Shown piece after piece: positions 32,251 through 45,235 of a stretch of 64,000 nucleotides of DNA. Position numbers and translations under genes: made by a program. Numbering within the stretch: the first letter of the stretch is position 1; every line of letters begins with the position of its first letter. The DNA is from Amoebidium appalachense (taxonomy: Eukaryota > Ichthyosporea): NCBI GenBank assembly GCA_963693365.1, contig CAVNZM010000016.1, positions 1,178,001 to 1,242,000 of the forward strand, given 5' to 3'. The notes beneath the pieces are model-generated. The model saw nothing but the letters and a program-made list of their open reading frames with translations. It had not been told where the DNA came from and made no database searches.

Positions 32251-33219
32251 CTACAACGCCACAGAAAGCCCGTGACGTTCACAGTAGTATAGTACGTTAT
32301 ACCATCTGTATGAGGACAGCAACTTGTGGAGGCGTATGGCAATGCAGTGTTCGCCGAAAGCACACAGCAAACTCTGCACCCATTCGTGCATTTTTAACCA
32401 TGATTCGCGAAACGTGTAATATTCGTACGCCTTTGAGTTTGTGTCTACAGTATCTGGTTCCTTGTCCCATTCTCCAGACGAGAAATCATAACCCGTGGCA
32501 GCAATAACCCTTTCCACCGTGTCGGCACTTCGCAAAATCAGCATCATTGTATTAAAGGGCTGTGACCCTCGAAATACCGCCCGCATGCACCCATCACCGA
32601 TATCCTTGCTGCTGAGTGTTCTCATGTCGATATCACTGAACCGTTCGGGAGGATGAACCTCCGGGGGAGGGCCCGTATCCGGTTTATTCGGTGTCGTTTC
32701 AATGTAGTGAAGTGTGTTATACAATCTGTATGAATTGAACAATGTGTCCATGCGTTCGGCAGCTTCAGTTTCTCCGATATGTCGCATCGTGGTAATCAAG
32801 GGCCCAAAGTCTTTGTGCCCCTCCGTTAAATGTTTGGTGTAATTATGGCGATGAAAAGGAAACCAACGGTACGCCGATGAATTGGGATCAGGAGGATTAG
32901 CCGGCTCTTCATCCCATTCGGGTGAAGAGAAATCGTAACCCGACGCGGCGATTTTCTGTTCCGCATCGTCTAGGTCTTGCCACAACTGCCTCATTTCAGG
33001 GAAAAATGCTGATCCGTGCAATCGCGCCTTCAAATATTGGATTTGCAACTCGTCCAAATCCAGTGACCCAACGTTGATATCACTATACGATTTAGCACGG
33101 CAGTTCGCACAAGGGCGTCGAATCCCTTCCTGGCAGAGGCCATGCGTATAAGTTACTCTATATGACCCACATATGTAGCTGTGTCTCGTGTGAAAACCAT
33201 CGTGATGATTAATGTGCAC
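32251..33219 (-). CDS. unknown protein with duplicated ~120-residue domain
   Basis: 322 residues, ATG 33219. An N-terminal His/Cys cluster (HHDGFHTRHSYIC, THGLC, CANCRAK; about residues 4-41) may bind zinc. Two homologous units follow: unit 1 (about residues 45-180) with SGYDFSSPEWDEEP, AYRWFPFHRHNY and MDTLFNSYRLYNTLHYIE; unit 2 (about 200-318) with TGYDFSSGEWDKEP, AYEYYTFRESWL and LHKLLSSYRWYNVLYYCE. No known family recognised. It is complete in one frame without introns, close to the G2 left end and on the same strand as the large split gene. Function not assigned. Confidence 0.6.
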   Translation of the reverse strand: MHINHHDGFHTRHSYICGSYRVTYTHGLCQEGIRRPCANCRAKSYSDINVGSLDLDELQIQYLKARLHGSAFFPEMRQLWQDLDDAEQKIAASGYDFSSPEWDEEPANPPDPNSSAYRWFPFHRHNYTKHLTEGHKDFGPLITTMRHIGETEAAERMDTLFNSYRLYNTLHYIETTPNKPDTGPPPEVHPPERFSDIDMRTLSSKDIGDGCMRAVFRGSQPFNTMMLILRSADTVERVIAATGYDFSSGEWDKEPDTVDTNSKAYEYYTFRESWLKMHEWVQSLLCAFGEHCIAIRLHKLLSSYRWYNVLYYCERHGLSVAL

Positions 33220-33972
33220 ATGTGTGTGTGTGCGTGTGGGTGTGCACGTGTGTGCTTGCGTGTGGGTGTTTGTGTGTGTGGTTCTGTGTGTGGTTTTGTC
33301 TTTTTGTGTCCCTTGTGGTGCATGTTTATGTGATTAGGGTTGGTGTAAAATGGGCTGGTTCTGTGTGTGGTTCTGTCTTTTTGTGTCCCTTGTGGTGCAT
33401 GTTTATGTGATTAGGGTTAGTGTAAAGTGGGCTGAGGGCTCCGTGTGTGTGCGCGGGTGTGTGGGCGCGTGGCTGTGTGCATTGCGCTCACCTACTTTTT
33501 CTGAGGCTTCACAGGTATTCCCATTCTTTTTGTTTTCCACAGGAAACGGGTTGGGCAACACAGGTGAAGGAGACTGGTTGCCAGGTAACTTGTCGTGGGG
33601 TTGAGGGTTTTCTGTGGCAAGGGTAAGGGTGGCGGTAAGTAAATCATAAAGTTTGCAGGTAACCCATAAAATCAAAATAGAGCACATCAATGACACGATA
33701 CCCACTGTTCGGATAGACACGATACCCACTGTTCGGATACACGCTATTTGTGTATTTTCAAGTCACATCCCTGGACAGACGTCCTTTATACAGGGGAATA
33801 AGGGAATGAGAATGAATGATACTTTGTTTTCCTAATATCAACTCTTAAAAACGATTGGAGGGGGTGGGGGAGGGGGGGGGGGGGGGGGGGGGGGGTGCAG
33901 CAAATTGAAAGGGTGCAGCAAATTGAAAATGTTATGGTACAACGAGACCCTGAGACGAGTAAATCTACTCAC
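33220..33972. other. no firm gene; GT-rich, 77-bp direct repeat
   Basis: Upstream of the previous gene the DNA is GT-rich. It holds a tandem repeat around GTTCTGTCTTTTTGTGTCCC (near 33283 and 33370). A possible last exon of the split gene follows acceptor CCACAG at about 33612 (minus strand) and would stop near 33514. An AG-poor G run lies at 33870-33895. Confidence 0.4.
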
Positions 33973-35573
33973 ATCACTCGATGATGGACAGTTTCTATGA
34001 ACTCCTGTAGAACAGGCTCACCTTTAGCTTGTTCCAACGTTTCCTTGGGTGGGATCTGCACGACGTTGTGCTTCTTGTCATCACTCTCCCCAGAGTCGCT
34101 GATCATGCCGCCGTCTGTGGCCTTCGGAGGTGGTGGAAGATTTGAATCTGGAGATGGGAAGGGGATGCGGTTAGTTAAAAGAAACTCGATGCTGCTTACT
34201 AACCAGCCCCCCCCCCCCCCCCTCCCCCCCCCCCAACCCCCCTTCCTTCTTTCGTTCCACAAAAACAAAATCAAAATCTGAAAACAAAGAAAAATCTGAA
34301 AACAAAGAAAGAATAAACGGAACACCCAAGTGATGTTGTACACATGTGCACGTGTGTAATGCCATTTTTTAGCAAACTGGGTATGTGCATCGTGGTAAAG
34401 TGCGCCCAACGAAAAACAGACAATGAGATGCAAATGGAACCCTCACCGTCGAGTTGTTGCTTGAAGAGGCGGTAAACCCCAGGTGTTGTATGAGCGAGGA
34501 AAGTGTACAGGATGTCGAAAGGACAGTCTTCCACAGCCAAAATGAAGGCCATGTCGCTGCTGGTCTTAGATACCATTTCGATAGGCCAATAGTGACTCTT
34601 GATGAGGGCAATGTAACAAATCCCCGTGACCCTATTGTCGGGCAGTTTCTCCCGTCGAGCACGGTTGACCTGGAATACTGGACGTGCTGTGTGTTCGGCC
34701 TCGTGCCCGGGTGTGTGGCTTGAGGATATCGTGACCAACGCCAACCCGAATTCCCTGAGCAGGTATGACTGAAGTACACCAATCTCCACGTGGGTGGCCC
34801 ATTCACGGAGCCCGGGGTTTCCAACCCGTTCCTGCCATTCAGCCAACGTGGCAGGGGGCGCGTTTGTGCCTTTGTCCGGCACATATGATTTCGTTTCGGA
34901 GTCGAGATCATTCTGTGTGAGAAGGGATGCGGTGAGGCGACGAATGGTCGGCATTGGCACACCCAAGATGGCTGCCACGGCATGATAGAAACAGCTTCCG
35001 TCATCAGGAACATAACGCAGGTGGAAGGACGTCCCCATATTTGTGGCCAAATTTGGGATTGACGGTGTGCTACTTCCCTTGTCGAGTGCCTCCGTTAGAT
35101 CATCTGTCTCACGGAAGAAACTATTGTGGCGAGTTGTGAATCGTTGTCGCACGTCATTTTGAACTCCGGAAGATGAGTCTGGCACGGGACCAGGGGGAGG
35201 GGGCAGAGGGGGTGCCGGTGGTGGATTGTTGTCTTGATCGTGGGTGGTTAAGCCTGTGAGGAGACAAGTAATATGAGACACATTGATTTCTAACATGTTT
35301 ACCATGTATCTAATCACACGTGGGCGTATTTTTGCTTGACACCATACGTGCAAGGACACAACAGTCATGATCAAGTAAGGAGGGATATAAAACACTGACG
35401 GATTTAAAGCAGAGTATACACCCTTCCGATGATGTATCGATAAAAAAAAAAAGAAAACAAAGTGGTCACCAAAAGTAAAATAAAATTTATGTGATGTAAT
35501 AGTCTTAGTCTCCCTATCTCCCACTCTCTCTCAGAGTCTCTCTTTCAGAGTCTCTCTTTCTCTCTCTGTGTGT

Positions 35574-35604
<31 letters not shown>

Positions 35605-35716
35605 GGGGGGCTACCTTTGTTGGCTTGTGTGGACAGTTCATGTTGTGAGGGTTGAGGCCGGGGGGGCTCCTCTGTGTTTGGGGAGGGAGCGGTGCCGCCC
35701 TGGGGGTGTACCTGGC
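33973..35716 (-). CDS. G2 split gene, OTU cysteine-protease part
   Basis: Exons (minus strand) 35716-35615, 35253-34447 and 34147-33973, all joined in phase 1 with GT-AG introns. The first encodes a Pro/Gln-rich linker. The large exon encodes an OTU domain: VPDDGSCFYHAVAAIL carries the Asp and catalytic Cys, a helical middle follows (WATHVEIGVLQSYLLREFG), and IKSHYWPIEM near the end carries the catalytic His. OTU enzymes cleave ubiquitin chains. In mobile elements they are thought to counter host ubiquitin signalling or process polyproteins; the role here is inferred. The third exon is a Ser/Asp-rich tail. The domain looks intact, about 160 residues. Confidence 0.65.
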
Positions 35717-35888
35717 CTGCAAGGGGGAAAATTCGTGAGATAGATGTATGTATTTAAAAACGTGTACATGTTTGATCAAACTCATAATTAAACCTTATGG
35801 ACGATTTTCAAGGGACCCCTGGGAACCTCAATTTATTTGCAATGCTCCTTCATGTACAATATTCCATAAACCAGCATGGAGAGACAGC

Positions 35889-35997
<109 letters not shown>

Positions 35998-36037
35998 GGG
36001 GGGGAAGGGAGAGGGGGAGGGGGAAGGGGGGGAATAC

Positions 36038-36779
36038 CATCACCAGACAAAGTCTGTTGTGGAGCGTCTTTTTCACGCAAGGACTGCAGGTAGGCATCCC
36101 GCTGGGGATTAACAGGAGGGGGTCGAGTAGCAGCCACGTACGATTCGAAAGCCTTTGGGTTCTTTTCTGGTTCGGGCATGACCCCGGATGGTGGCTGACC
36201 GACAGAATGCCTGGCCTTAGCAGCCACCCTTTCGTCTATGTGCAGAGGGGTAGGGGGGTGTTCCTGCCTCCCGGTTGGCAGAGGGGCTGGAGGGGTTTTG
36301 ACAGATGGATCCGTGTCTGTGAACCACATCTTTCTGTCAGATAATCCGGCAGTAAAATACCGAAAATATAAAGCCGGGAATCATGTTGATCACTGTCGAC
36401 GTGGTAACGAATAGAACTGGAAATGACCACCAACATGATTAAGAAACTAGAAATAGGCAATAGTTACACGCCGTCTCATTTTGTATGTGCAGTGTCACGA
36501 GTGTATGCTTGCTCCTGGGAAGTTGAGACCCCGTCTCACAGATTGTAACCAACCGTTGCAGGAAGATCGTATCTAATAAGTTTCACACATGTGAAACTCT
36601 CACACACATCGGATGATAGGTATTTGTTATGTTTGGGTTGTGGGATTGGGGGGGAGGGGGGGGGGGGTTCTTTTTTAGTCCGGAGTTCTGCATCTTCGCT
36701 TATTTTCTTTTCCGGGGAGGGGGGGGGGTCTTTTATAAATTCCGTGTGTGTGTGTATCTGTGTGTGTGTTGTGTGTGTC

Positions 36780-36817
<38 letters not shown>

Positions 36818-36951
36818 CGCCTGTGGCGGCGGCGGCGGGGGGGGGGGGGGGGGGGGGGGGGTAGCACTACCGGACGTGTCTTGGGGTTGTTGTTTGGCCC
36901 GGGCAGTGAACTGGGGCTGTTGCTCCTCGTCCACAAGTGGTTCCTCCCCCT
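36038..36951 (-). CDS. G2 split gene, disordered linker exons
   Basis: Exon 36951-36871 (27 codons, Glu/Gln-rich; acceptor CTTTAG, donor GTAGTG) follows the methyltransferase exon in phase 1. Exon ~36335-36038 (Pro-rich, includes KAFESYVAATRPPPVNPQRD) precedes the OTU part in phase 1. The junction between these two does not match in phase, so an exon is missed or a frameshift is present. Between 36090 and 36960 on the plus strand only GT and G tracts are seen. Confidence 0.45.
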
Positions 36952-37448
36952 CTAAAGATTCTGTGTTGGTGAAAAGTCAGACAAAGACGAAACTACTACA
37001 TACATGCTTTATCATACCCGTATGTGCTACATCATCATACACTGAACTAATAAGTGATACGAGTGAGGTTAAACACGGCAAAGAGAACATTGAGCTGGAA
37101 CATGCATGCTTGACAGGCAGCTTCGCCTATGAGAGGTGGCATTACTAAAGCGGTGTTTGTTTGACATTCAGGCACGGGTTGAATATGGTGCAGCTGCATG
37201 TGGGGTTGCATACTGTATACTCTGGTGCAGCTGCATGTGGGGTTGCATACTGTATACTCTGTAGAAGTTTTTTGTGTTTGTGTTTGTGTTTGTTTTTTGT
37301 TTTTTGTTTGGGGTTGTGTGGTTTGAGTGGTTTGAGTGGTCTGGGTTTATTTATTTATTTATTTATTTTTTTAATTGGGGTTGGGGTGGGGTGGGGTGGG
37401 GTGGGGTGGGGTGGGGTGGGGTGGGGGGTTGGGGGGGTTGGGGGTTAC

Positions 37449-38064
37449 CGAGCATCTCGTCATTTTTGCAATATGTGATGTCCACGGCCCAATTTCGGCA
37501 GCCGTGGGTAAGGTCCGAATTAATCTTCCCTCCTCTTTTGTCTGCATATTTATAGGCCCGATAGACTGCGTAATTAAACAACGTCCGGTCGGAGTCAATG
37601 TACACAGACGACCGTTGTTCCCTGATTGCAACCTCCGTCACGGAGCCTGTACCTCCGAGCATATCAAAAACGACGTCTCCGTGATTGGAAAACTTCTGTA
37701 TCAGATAACGCATCGCTGAGATGGGCTTGACCGTACTTGTAATATACTCGTTCGTGGCTTTGTCCTTGGGCCGAATGGGACTCTCGCTCAAAATCCAAGG
37801 GATATTTGGGAATTTGACTTCCTCCGTGAGCCGTACCCCTGGTCTTCTCCAAAGACAGACAACCAGCACACCATAAAAGGTATGCTCGTTGTGGTTGTTC
37901 CTTCCAAATCGAGCCAAATGGCTGATTGTCGTTGTGTACCCCGCTGCACAAGCTGCTTCAACGACAAAGGGGGCTTGCCTGCATGAGAAATCTATTGTCA
38001 GCAGACATAATCATATCTTTTATGTCAATTGCCGTAACACTGTAAATTTAGCAAGGATTTAGGG

Positions 38065-38156
<92 letters not shown>

Positions 38157-38157
38157 A

Positions 38158-38232
<75 letters not shown>

Positions 38233-38244
38233 TTGGTTAAGTTG

Positions 38245-38275
<31 letters not shown>

Positions 38276-38291
38276 CGTGCTTGGTCAAGTT

Positions 38292-38373
<82 letters not shown>

Positions 38374-38393
38374 CGTGCGTGCTTGGTCAAGTT

Positions 38394-38456
<63 letters not shown>

Positions 38457-38476
38457 ATGCATGCTTGTTCAAGTTG

Positions 38477-38552
<76 letters not shown>

Positions 38553-39096
38553 GCGTGTGCGTGTCGGGTTTCTTACAGCAAGTCGCAGATAACGAGTGTC
38601 CAGTGGAAGTCGTTGTCGTGCAGCAGGTCAGCAACCCCCCATGTCCACTTGAAAAGCTTGGACACGTCGTCCTTGGTCCATGCCTTGTCCCAATGCTCTC
38701 CGGATTTACCGGTTGGGATGTCGGCAATGAATAACTTCATGGTCTGTACATCTTCGTCCTGCTGGATCTGATTCTGAACAAAACTGGCCATCTCCGTAAC
38801 TGTGTATTCCGTGTAGTCGCCGTTGAGCAGGGCATAGTTGCCTGAGTTGCCCGCAATCACTAACGCATTATTTCCGTCTGCCGTGGAGAGTGGAGAACCG
38901 TCCGGGTTCTTGCCGTCTGATTGTGTTGTGTCCTTGGCAGGTGTTTGGTCATGGCCAAAAGGTGACCCGCTCGTAGGTGCTGTGACCTTTTTTGGGGTGG
39001 GAAGACGATTGGGCTCTTTCGCTTTAGCCCAGAAGTTCTTCAATTTCCATGCAATGTTGGGATCCAGTTTCACACCAGAATCCCGGTTCTTGATGT
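37449..39096 (-). CDS. G2 split gene, DNA amino-methyltransferase part
   Basis: Exons 39096-38577 and 37978-37449 join in phase 2. The order of motifs is that of beta-class N6-adenine/N4-cytosine methyltransferases. First comes the catalytic-loop region LFIADIPTG (a changed D-P-P-Y-type motif) with an LVICDL strand, then [12 protein letters not shown] (motif X), then the SAM-binding FDMLGGTGS (motif I) and SSVYIDSD (motif II). The first exon also holds a Ser/Thr/Pro-rich linker. Expected activity is methylation of DNA bases using S-adenosylmethionine. The altered catalytic loop (IADIPTG in place of [DNS]PP[YFW]) may reduce activity or mark a divergent clade. The intron holds a 500-bp (GT)n array. 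Confidence 0.6.
38066..38570. repeat. (GT)n / (GCGT)n compound minisatellite
   Basis: About 500 bp of GT repeats, punctuated by (GCGT)n and a 13-mer GCTTGGTCAAGTT or variant, seen four times (38231, 38280, 38382, 38463). It is intronic in the split gene. Cys/Val or His/Thr ORFs here are artefacts. Confidence 0.9.
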
Positions 39097-39189
39097 CTGT
39101 GAAAGGGATTGGCATGTGAATGTCGATTCCATCCTATCATTTTAGTGTGTATCTGTGGATGTGCCTGCATGGGGTGTAGTTGGAGGTGG

Positions 39190-39453
39190 TGATGGATTGT
39201 TGGGGGAGGGGGGGGGGGGGGGGGGGAGGGGGGGGGGGGTTGCCAACACACTACTGACCCATTCAACGATAACATGTATATTATCAGTGATCTGTTATTT
39301 TGGTTGGTTGTTCTAGGACAAAGGGTTCAAAATGCCGCGTTGTGTGGTCAGGGAGTGAGTGGAGTACATGAGTATAGTAGTCCCAATGGGTTGTATGTGC
39401 GCCTGTGTGTGTTTATGTGGGGGAGGGGGGGGGGGGGGGGGGGGGTAATGCAC
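39190..39453. other. G tracts in introns, no exon seen
   Basis: G homopolymers at 39203-39238 and 39421-39445 lie within introns of the split gene. No exon found. Confidence 0.5.
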
Positions 39454-41531
<2,078 letters not shown>

Positions 41532-41772
41532 CTGCAAACATGTGTTAGTAATGTTGGCTCTCGACACATCATGCAAAAAAGACATTGTGAACACCAAAAC
41601 GGCTTTTTTTGTATGTATTTTCAGGCACTTCGTAAAACAAACACCTGTACAATGCGGGTCACAAGCATTGACAAAACCTAACAACCACATGTGTAGCAGG
41701 CTACGTGCAAACTCCCATTGATTGTCACACTTGATCGTGTTATGGTTTTGCTATCTCCAAAGGGTCACATAC

Positions 41773-42896
41773 GCGTCTCAGGTTGGTGACGACATCAAAA
41801 AACGTCTCATGCAGAGTTATGGTGCTGGTTACGTTGCAGGCTGCACCCAGCTGTGCGGCCAACTCTGTGGGCAGATTGATGTATATTTTGCCGCACAGAG
41901 CCTTCTCGAACCACCGCAACTCCGTGAACGCGACACGTCGATGATTACCATCGATCGTCTCCCTTCGCTCAGCCCCGTCCCACATCTGCCATGTGGGGAG
42001 TTACACATGTGGTTAGACGTTTTCGGCTGACAATTGCCACGTAATTGCTACGTAGTGGAAAGACCATGCCACGTGAATGGGGGTGTACAATGTTGTTCAC
42101 CTTTTATCGTCCAGGCATGTTAGGAATAAAGTAGTGAAAAACCCATGTCACGCGAATGGTGGTGAATGTTGTTGTTCTCGGAGTCAATGGTGTTCTTGTT
42201 GTTTTGAGGTAGTGGGAGTGGCATGGGGTGTTAGGTGGGGTGGTGTGGTGGGGGGGGGGGAACCTGGTTGATCCATGTCATTAGGTTGGAATATTTGGGA
42301 TTGCGCTCGCCATTAGGCAGGTGTTTCTGGACGTCCGAAGGTCTGCTCGCCATGGGGTCTGTCATTCCTGGTGTTGGAGGAATCACCAAGTTTATGACAA
42401 AGGTGTCACCCTTTCCCGTGTCGCCATGGGTTGCATAGGACTGTTTCAGGTCAACAACGTGGGTCTGCTTTGGTGGCCTCACAAGCCGCTCGGGTGCCGG
42501 TTCGTGCAACTCATCAACGGTGAACTCGAAGCCGTTGTCGTCATAGGCAAGATACTTCTCATTACCAAGTGCCTCCAAGCCCTCCTCTTTCTCACCCTTC
42601 TTGCGTTTGCCGCTTCCTGCATAGACAGACATAAAACACAATAAGTTAATTAATCATAAAAAATAACCGGCAAACAAAACCAAAGATAAGACAAATAGCA
42701 AAACATTAAAAAATCCGCCGAGAAGAATCTCGGCGAAGGGCCAGTTAAGTTTTGAGGTGGCCAAGTTACTCATCATTGAAATGCAAGTCATAGGAACCAT
42801 TATTACCTTCTTTGGACTTGGCCTCACCCGGTCTCTTCTTAGAGGAAGGGTTGGTGCCACTGGACAGATCCGGTTTCGCGCCGGAGCGATCTTTGT
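41773..42896 (-). CDS. G2 split gene, ParB-like domain
   Basis: Exons 42896-42807, 42616-42264 and 41985-41773 join in phases 1 and 0 with GT-AG introns. The first is a Lys/Ser/Gly-rich linker. The second encodes VDELHEPAPERLVRPP, THVVDLKQSYATHG and FVINLVIPPTPG. The third starts MWDGAERRETIDGNHRRVAF, where DGNHRR matches the GxHRxxA-type motif of the ParB/Srx fold. ParB-like domains bind nucleotide and DNA, act as nucleases in some families and are often fused or adjacent to DNA methyltransferases in phages and plasmids. The same partnership is seen here in a spliced eukaryotic gene. Assignment rests on one motif and context. Confidence 0.5.
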
Positions 42897-42967
42897 CTGT
42901 ATCACCAGTCTTGACGGGACCCGTAAAACCGGAAACCGGAAACAGAAACTCAGGGAGCATTTTTAGA

Positions 42968-43145
42968 GGATGTTTATTAACCACGGATACCACGGATATT
43001 CCGGATGTTAGATTCAAAAAACTTTACAAAGAAAAGCAAGCTTACAACGAGGATGTTTATTAACCACGGATACCACGGATATTCCGGATGTGAGATTCAA
43101 GACACTTTTACAAAGAAAAGCAGTCACAACATGCTAAAAATACTC
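42968..43145. repeat. 83-bp tandem repeat
   Basis: Two near-identical copies starting GGATGTTTATTAACCACGGA (42968 and 43051) in the intron of the split gene. Confidence 0.85.
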
Positions 43146-43170
43146 TATGAAAACCACTCCGGGACGTGTG
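43146..43170 (-). mobile_element. Ngaro right-end fragment at gap edge
   Basis: CTATGAAAACCACTCCGGGA is the reverse complement of the B2 end and runs into the gap, so a minus-strand Ngaro piece lies in the unsequenced part. Confidence 0.75.
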
Positions 43171-43670
43171 NNNNNNNNNNNNNNNNNNNNNNNNNNNNNN
43201 NNNNNNNNNNNNNNNNNNNNNNNNNNNNNNNNNNNNNNNNNNNNNNNNNNNNNNNNNNNNNNNNNNNNNNNNNNNNNNNNNNNNNNNNNNNNNNNNNNNN
43301 NNNNNNNNNNNNNNNNNNNNNNNNNNNNNNNNNNNNNNNNNNNNNNNNNNNNNNNNNNNNNNNNNNNNNNNNNNNNNNNNNNNNNNNNNNNNNNNNNNNN
43401 NNNNNNNNNNNNNNNNNNNNNNNNNNNNNNNNNNNNNNNNNNNNNNNNNNNNNNNNNNNNNNNNNNNNNNNNNNNNNNNNNNNNNNNNNNNNNNNNNNNN
43501 NNNNNNNNNNNNNNNNNNNNNNNNNNNNNNNNNNNNNNNNNNNNNNNNNNNNNNNNNNNNNNNNNNNNNNNNNNNNNNNNNNNNNNNNNNNNNNNNNNNN
43601 NNNNNNNNNNNNNNNNNNNNNNNNNNNNNNNNNNNNNNNNNNNNNNNNNNNNNNNNNNNNNNNNNNNNNN
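43171..43670. other. assembly gap (500 N)
   Basis: Exactly 500 N, the usual size for a gap of unknown length. It lies between a Ngaro end and an LTR, so order and continuity across it are not proven. ORFs across it are meaningless. Confidence 0.98.
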
Positions 43671-43672
43671 GC

Positions 43673-44241
43673 TGTTATGTGGCTCACCGATCTGGTTTTT
43701 GATTGGTGAGGCTGGATGGCATTCCTGTCCCACAATCACGGCTACGAAATTGCTTTGGTATAAAAGCAATTCGGTAGGTCAGTTCATCTGGGGAATGATT
43801 GCCGGTAATGGTGATCTGGCACAATAAATGGTTGCGCCTTTCAATGACGTACACCAGCCCGCCACATAGTAACAGTAAGCTAAGCTCCCAAAAGAGCGAC
43901 CGCGAGCCGGACACGACAAGCTACACCCCCGCTGGGTCTTTCGTGCCCATGGAGTCGAGTCAGGAGACTCTAGCTTGTCCTTTGCGGGAGGGGATTGTTA
44001 TGTGGCTCACCGATCTGGTTTTTGATTGGTGAGGCTGGATGGCATTCCTGTCCCACAATCACGGCTACGAAATTGCTTTGGTATAAAAGCAATTCGGTAG
44101 GTCAGTTCATCTGGGGAATGATTGCCGGTAATGGTGATCTGGCACAATAAATGGTTGCGCCTTTCAATGACGTACACCAGCCCGCCACATAGTAACAGTA
44201 AGCCAAGCTCCCAAAAGAGCGACCGCGAGCCGGACACGACA
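43673..44241 (+). mobile_element. 569-bp mini LTR element (TRIM/SMART-like)
   Basis: Two 246-bp LTRs (43673-43918 and 43996-44241; TGTTATGTGG...CGGACACGACA) differ at one base by eye. They enclose only 77 bp, which end in a purine run (GCGGGAGGGGA) in the position of a polypurine tract. A TATA-like GGTATAAAAG lies in each LTR (43757, 44080). It is inserted in the integrase of the second gypsy element. The left flank is lost in the gap, so the target duplication cannot be checked. Clearly non-autonomous. Confidence 0.8.
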
Positions 44242-45183
44242 CACGCTGACTGGGATAGTGTACTTCCTTTTGTGGTGCATGCTTATCGTACCACACCTAA
44301 TGCTATCACTGGTTTTTCTCCGTATTTTCTTGTGCATGGTCAGGAGTGTACCGAGTTCTTAGATGTGAGTATGCTTCCTGCCTTCTCTGGTCCTCTCCGT
44401 ATGGAAGAGTGGACTAAGTATAGGGAGGAGGTGTTGGCTCGAGTTTTGCATGCCCGTGAAGTGGCACGGCAACGTACAGAGCAAGCACATGAATCTCTTA
44501 CTAACAGCACTAACACTAACATTCCTCTCCGTACTTTTAAAGTGGGCAGTAAGGTGTTGGTTAGGAATTTCACCCGTGCTAAGGGTGGCCCCGTGAAGAA
44601 ATGGAGACCACGGTTCTTGGGTCCATATATAGTGTTAGCCCGGATAGGTAGTACTGAATACAAACTCCGGCATACGGTGAATGAGCACGATATTCGCCAG
44701 TATAACGTCGACGACATTAAGGCTTACCACGAATTTGCCTTCCGTGCTCTTTCGACGTTTTCTCAGTGTCCTAACACCCAGCATAACGGTATTCCAGAGT
44801 TAGGTGGCATGGACACCACGGTAGAGAAAATTTTGGATAAGAAAGTAGTTACAGTCAACGGCCATGCAACCACTTATTATCGAGTCAAATTTGCAGGCTA
44901 CGACACGGCTTTCAATCAGTGGCGTCCAGAGTCTTTATTATGGTGCCCAGAGTTAATCCAAGCATACGAACGTCGGGTAGTTAGACAACCTTCTCATCCT
45001 AAGGTTGTTGTTCCTAGAAATCCAAAAACACCACGGGTAGACAAACAGGTCGACGTCACTCAGTCGGTGAGTGTTAACTCGACACCAAATGCTACAGATG
45101 CACGCACGGCTCGTCTTTTACGACGACGGCAGTTGCGCGATGTTCTGTTCCCACGGCGGGAAAAGAAACTTGAATCGATGTGT
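44242..45183 (+). pseudogene. second gypsy: integrase C-terminus with chromodomain
   Basis: The frame starts within the integrase core (DWDSVLPFVVHAYRTTPNA), continues through the C-terminal barrel (FKVGSKVLVRNFTRAKGG, WRPRFLGPYIVLARIG) and a chromodomain (VEKILDKKVV, YYRVKFAGYDTAFNQWRPE), and ends at a stop at 45183-45185. It is clean over 310 codons. The upstream pol lies in or beyond the gap. Codon use is A/T-rich, unlike the Ngaro genes. Family distinct from E. Confidence 0.85.
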
Positions 45184-45235
45184 TAAACTTTGTCTCTTCT
45201 TCGTCGGAGCTCAGATTTCCTGCTGAGGGGGGGAT

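Noticed and set aside
38060-38730. Long Cys-Val and His-Thr ORFs on both strands
   Set aside because: Pure translation of (GT)n/(CA)n repeats in an intron; the same applies near 32100, 35890-35995, 40340-40430, 58000-58080 and 61821-61895.
43005-43827. ORFs of 178-234 residues across the gap
   Set aside because: Mostly N; translation is meaningless.
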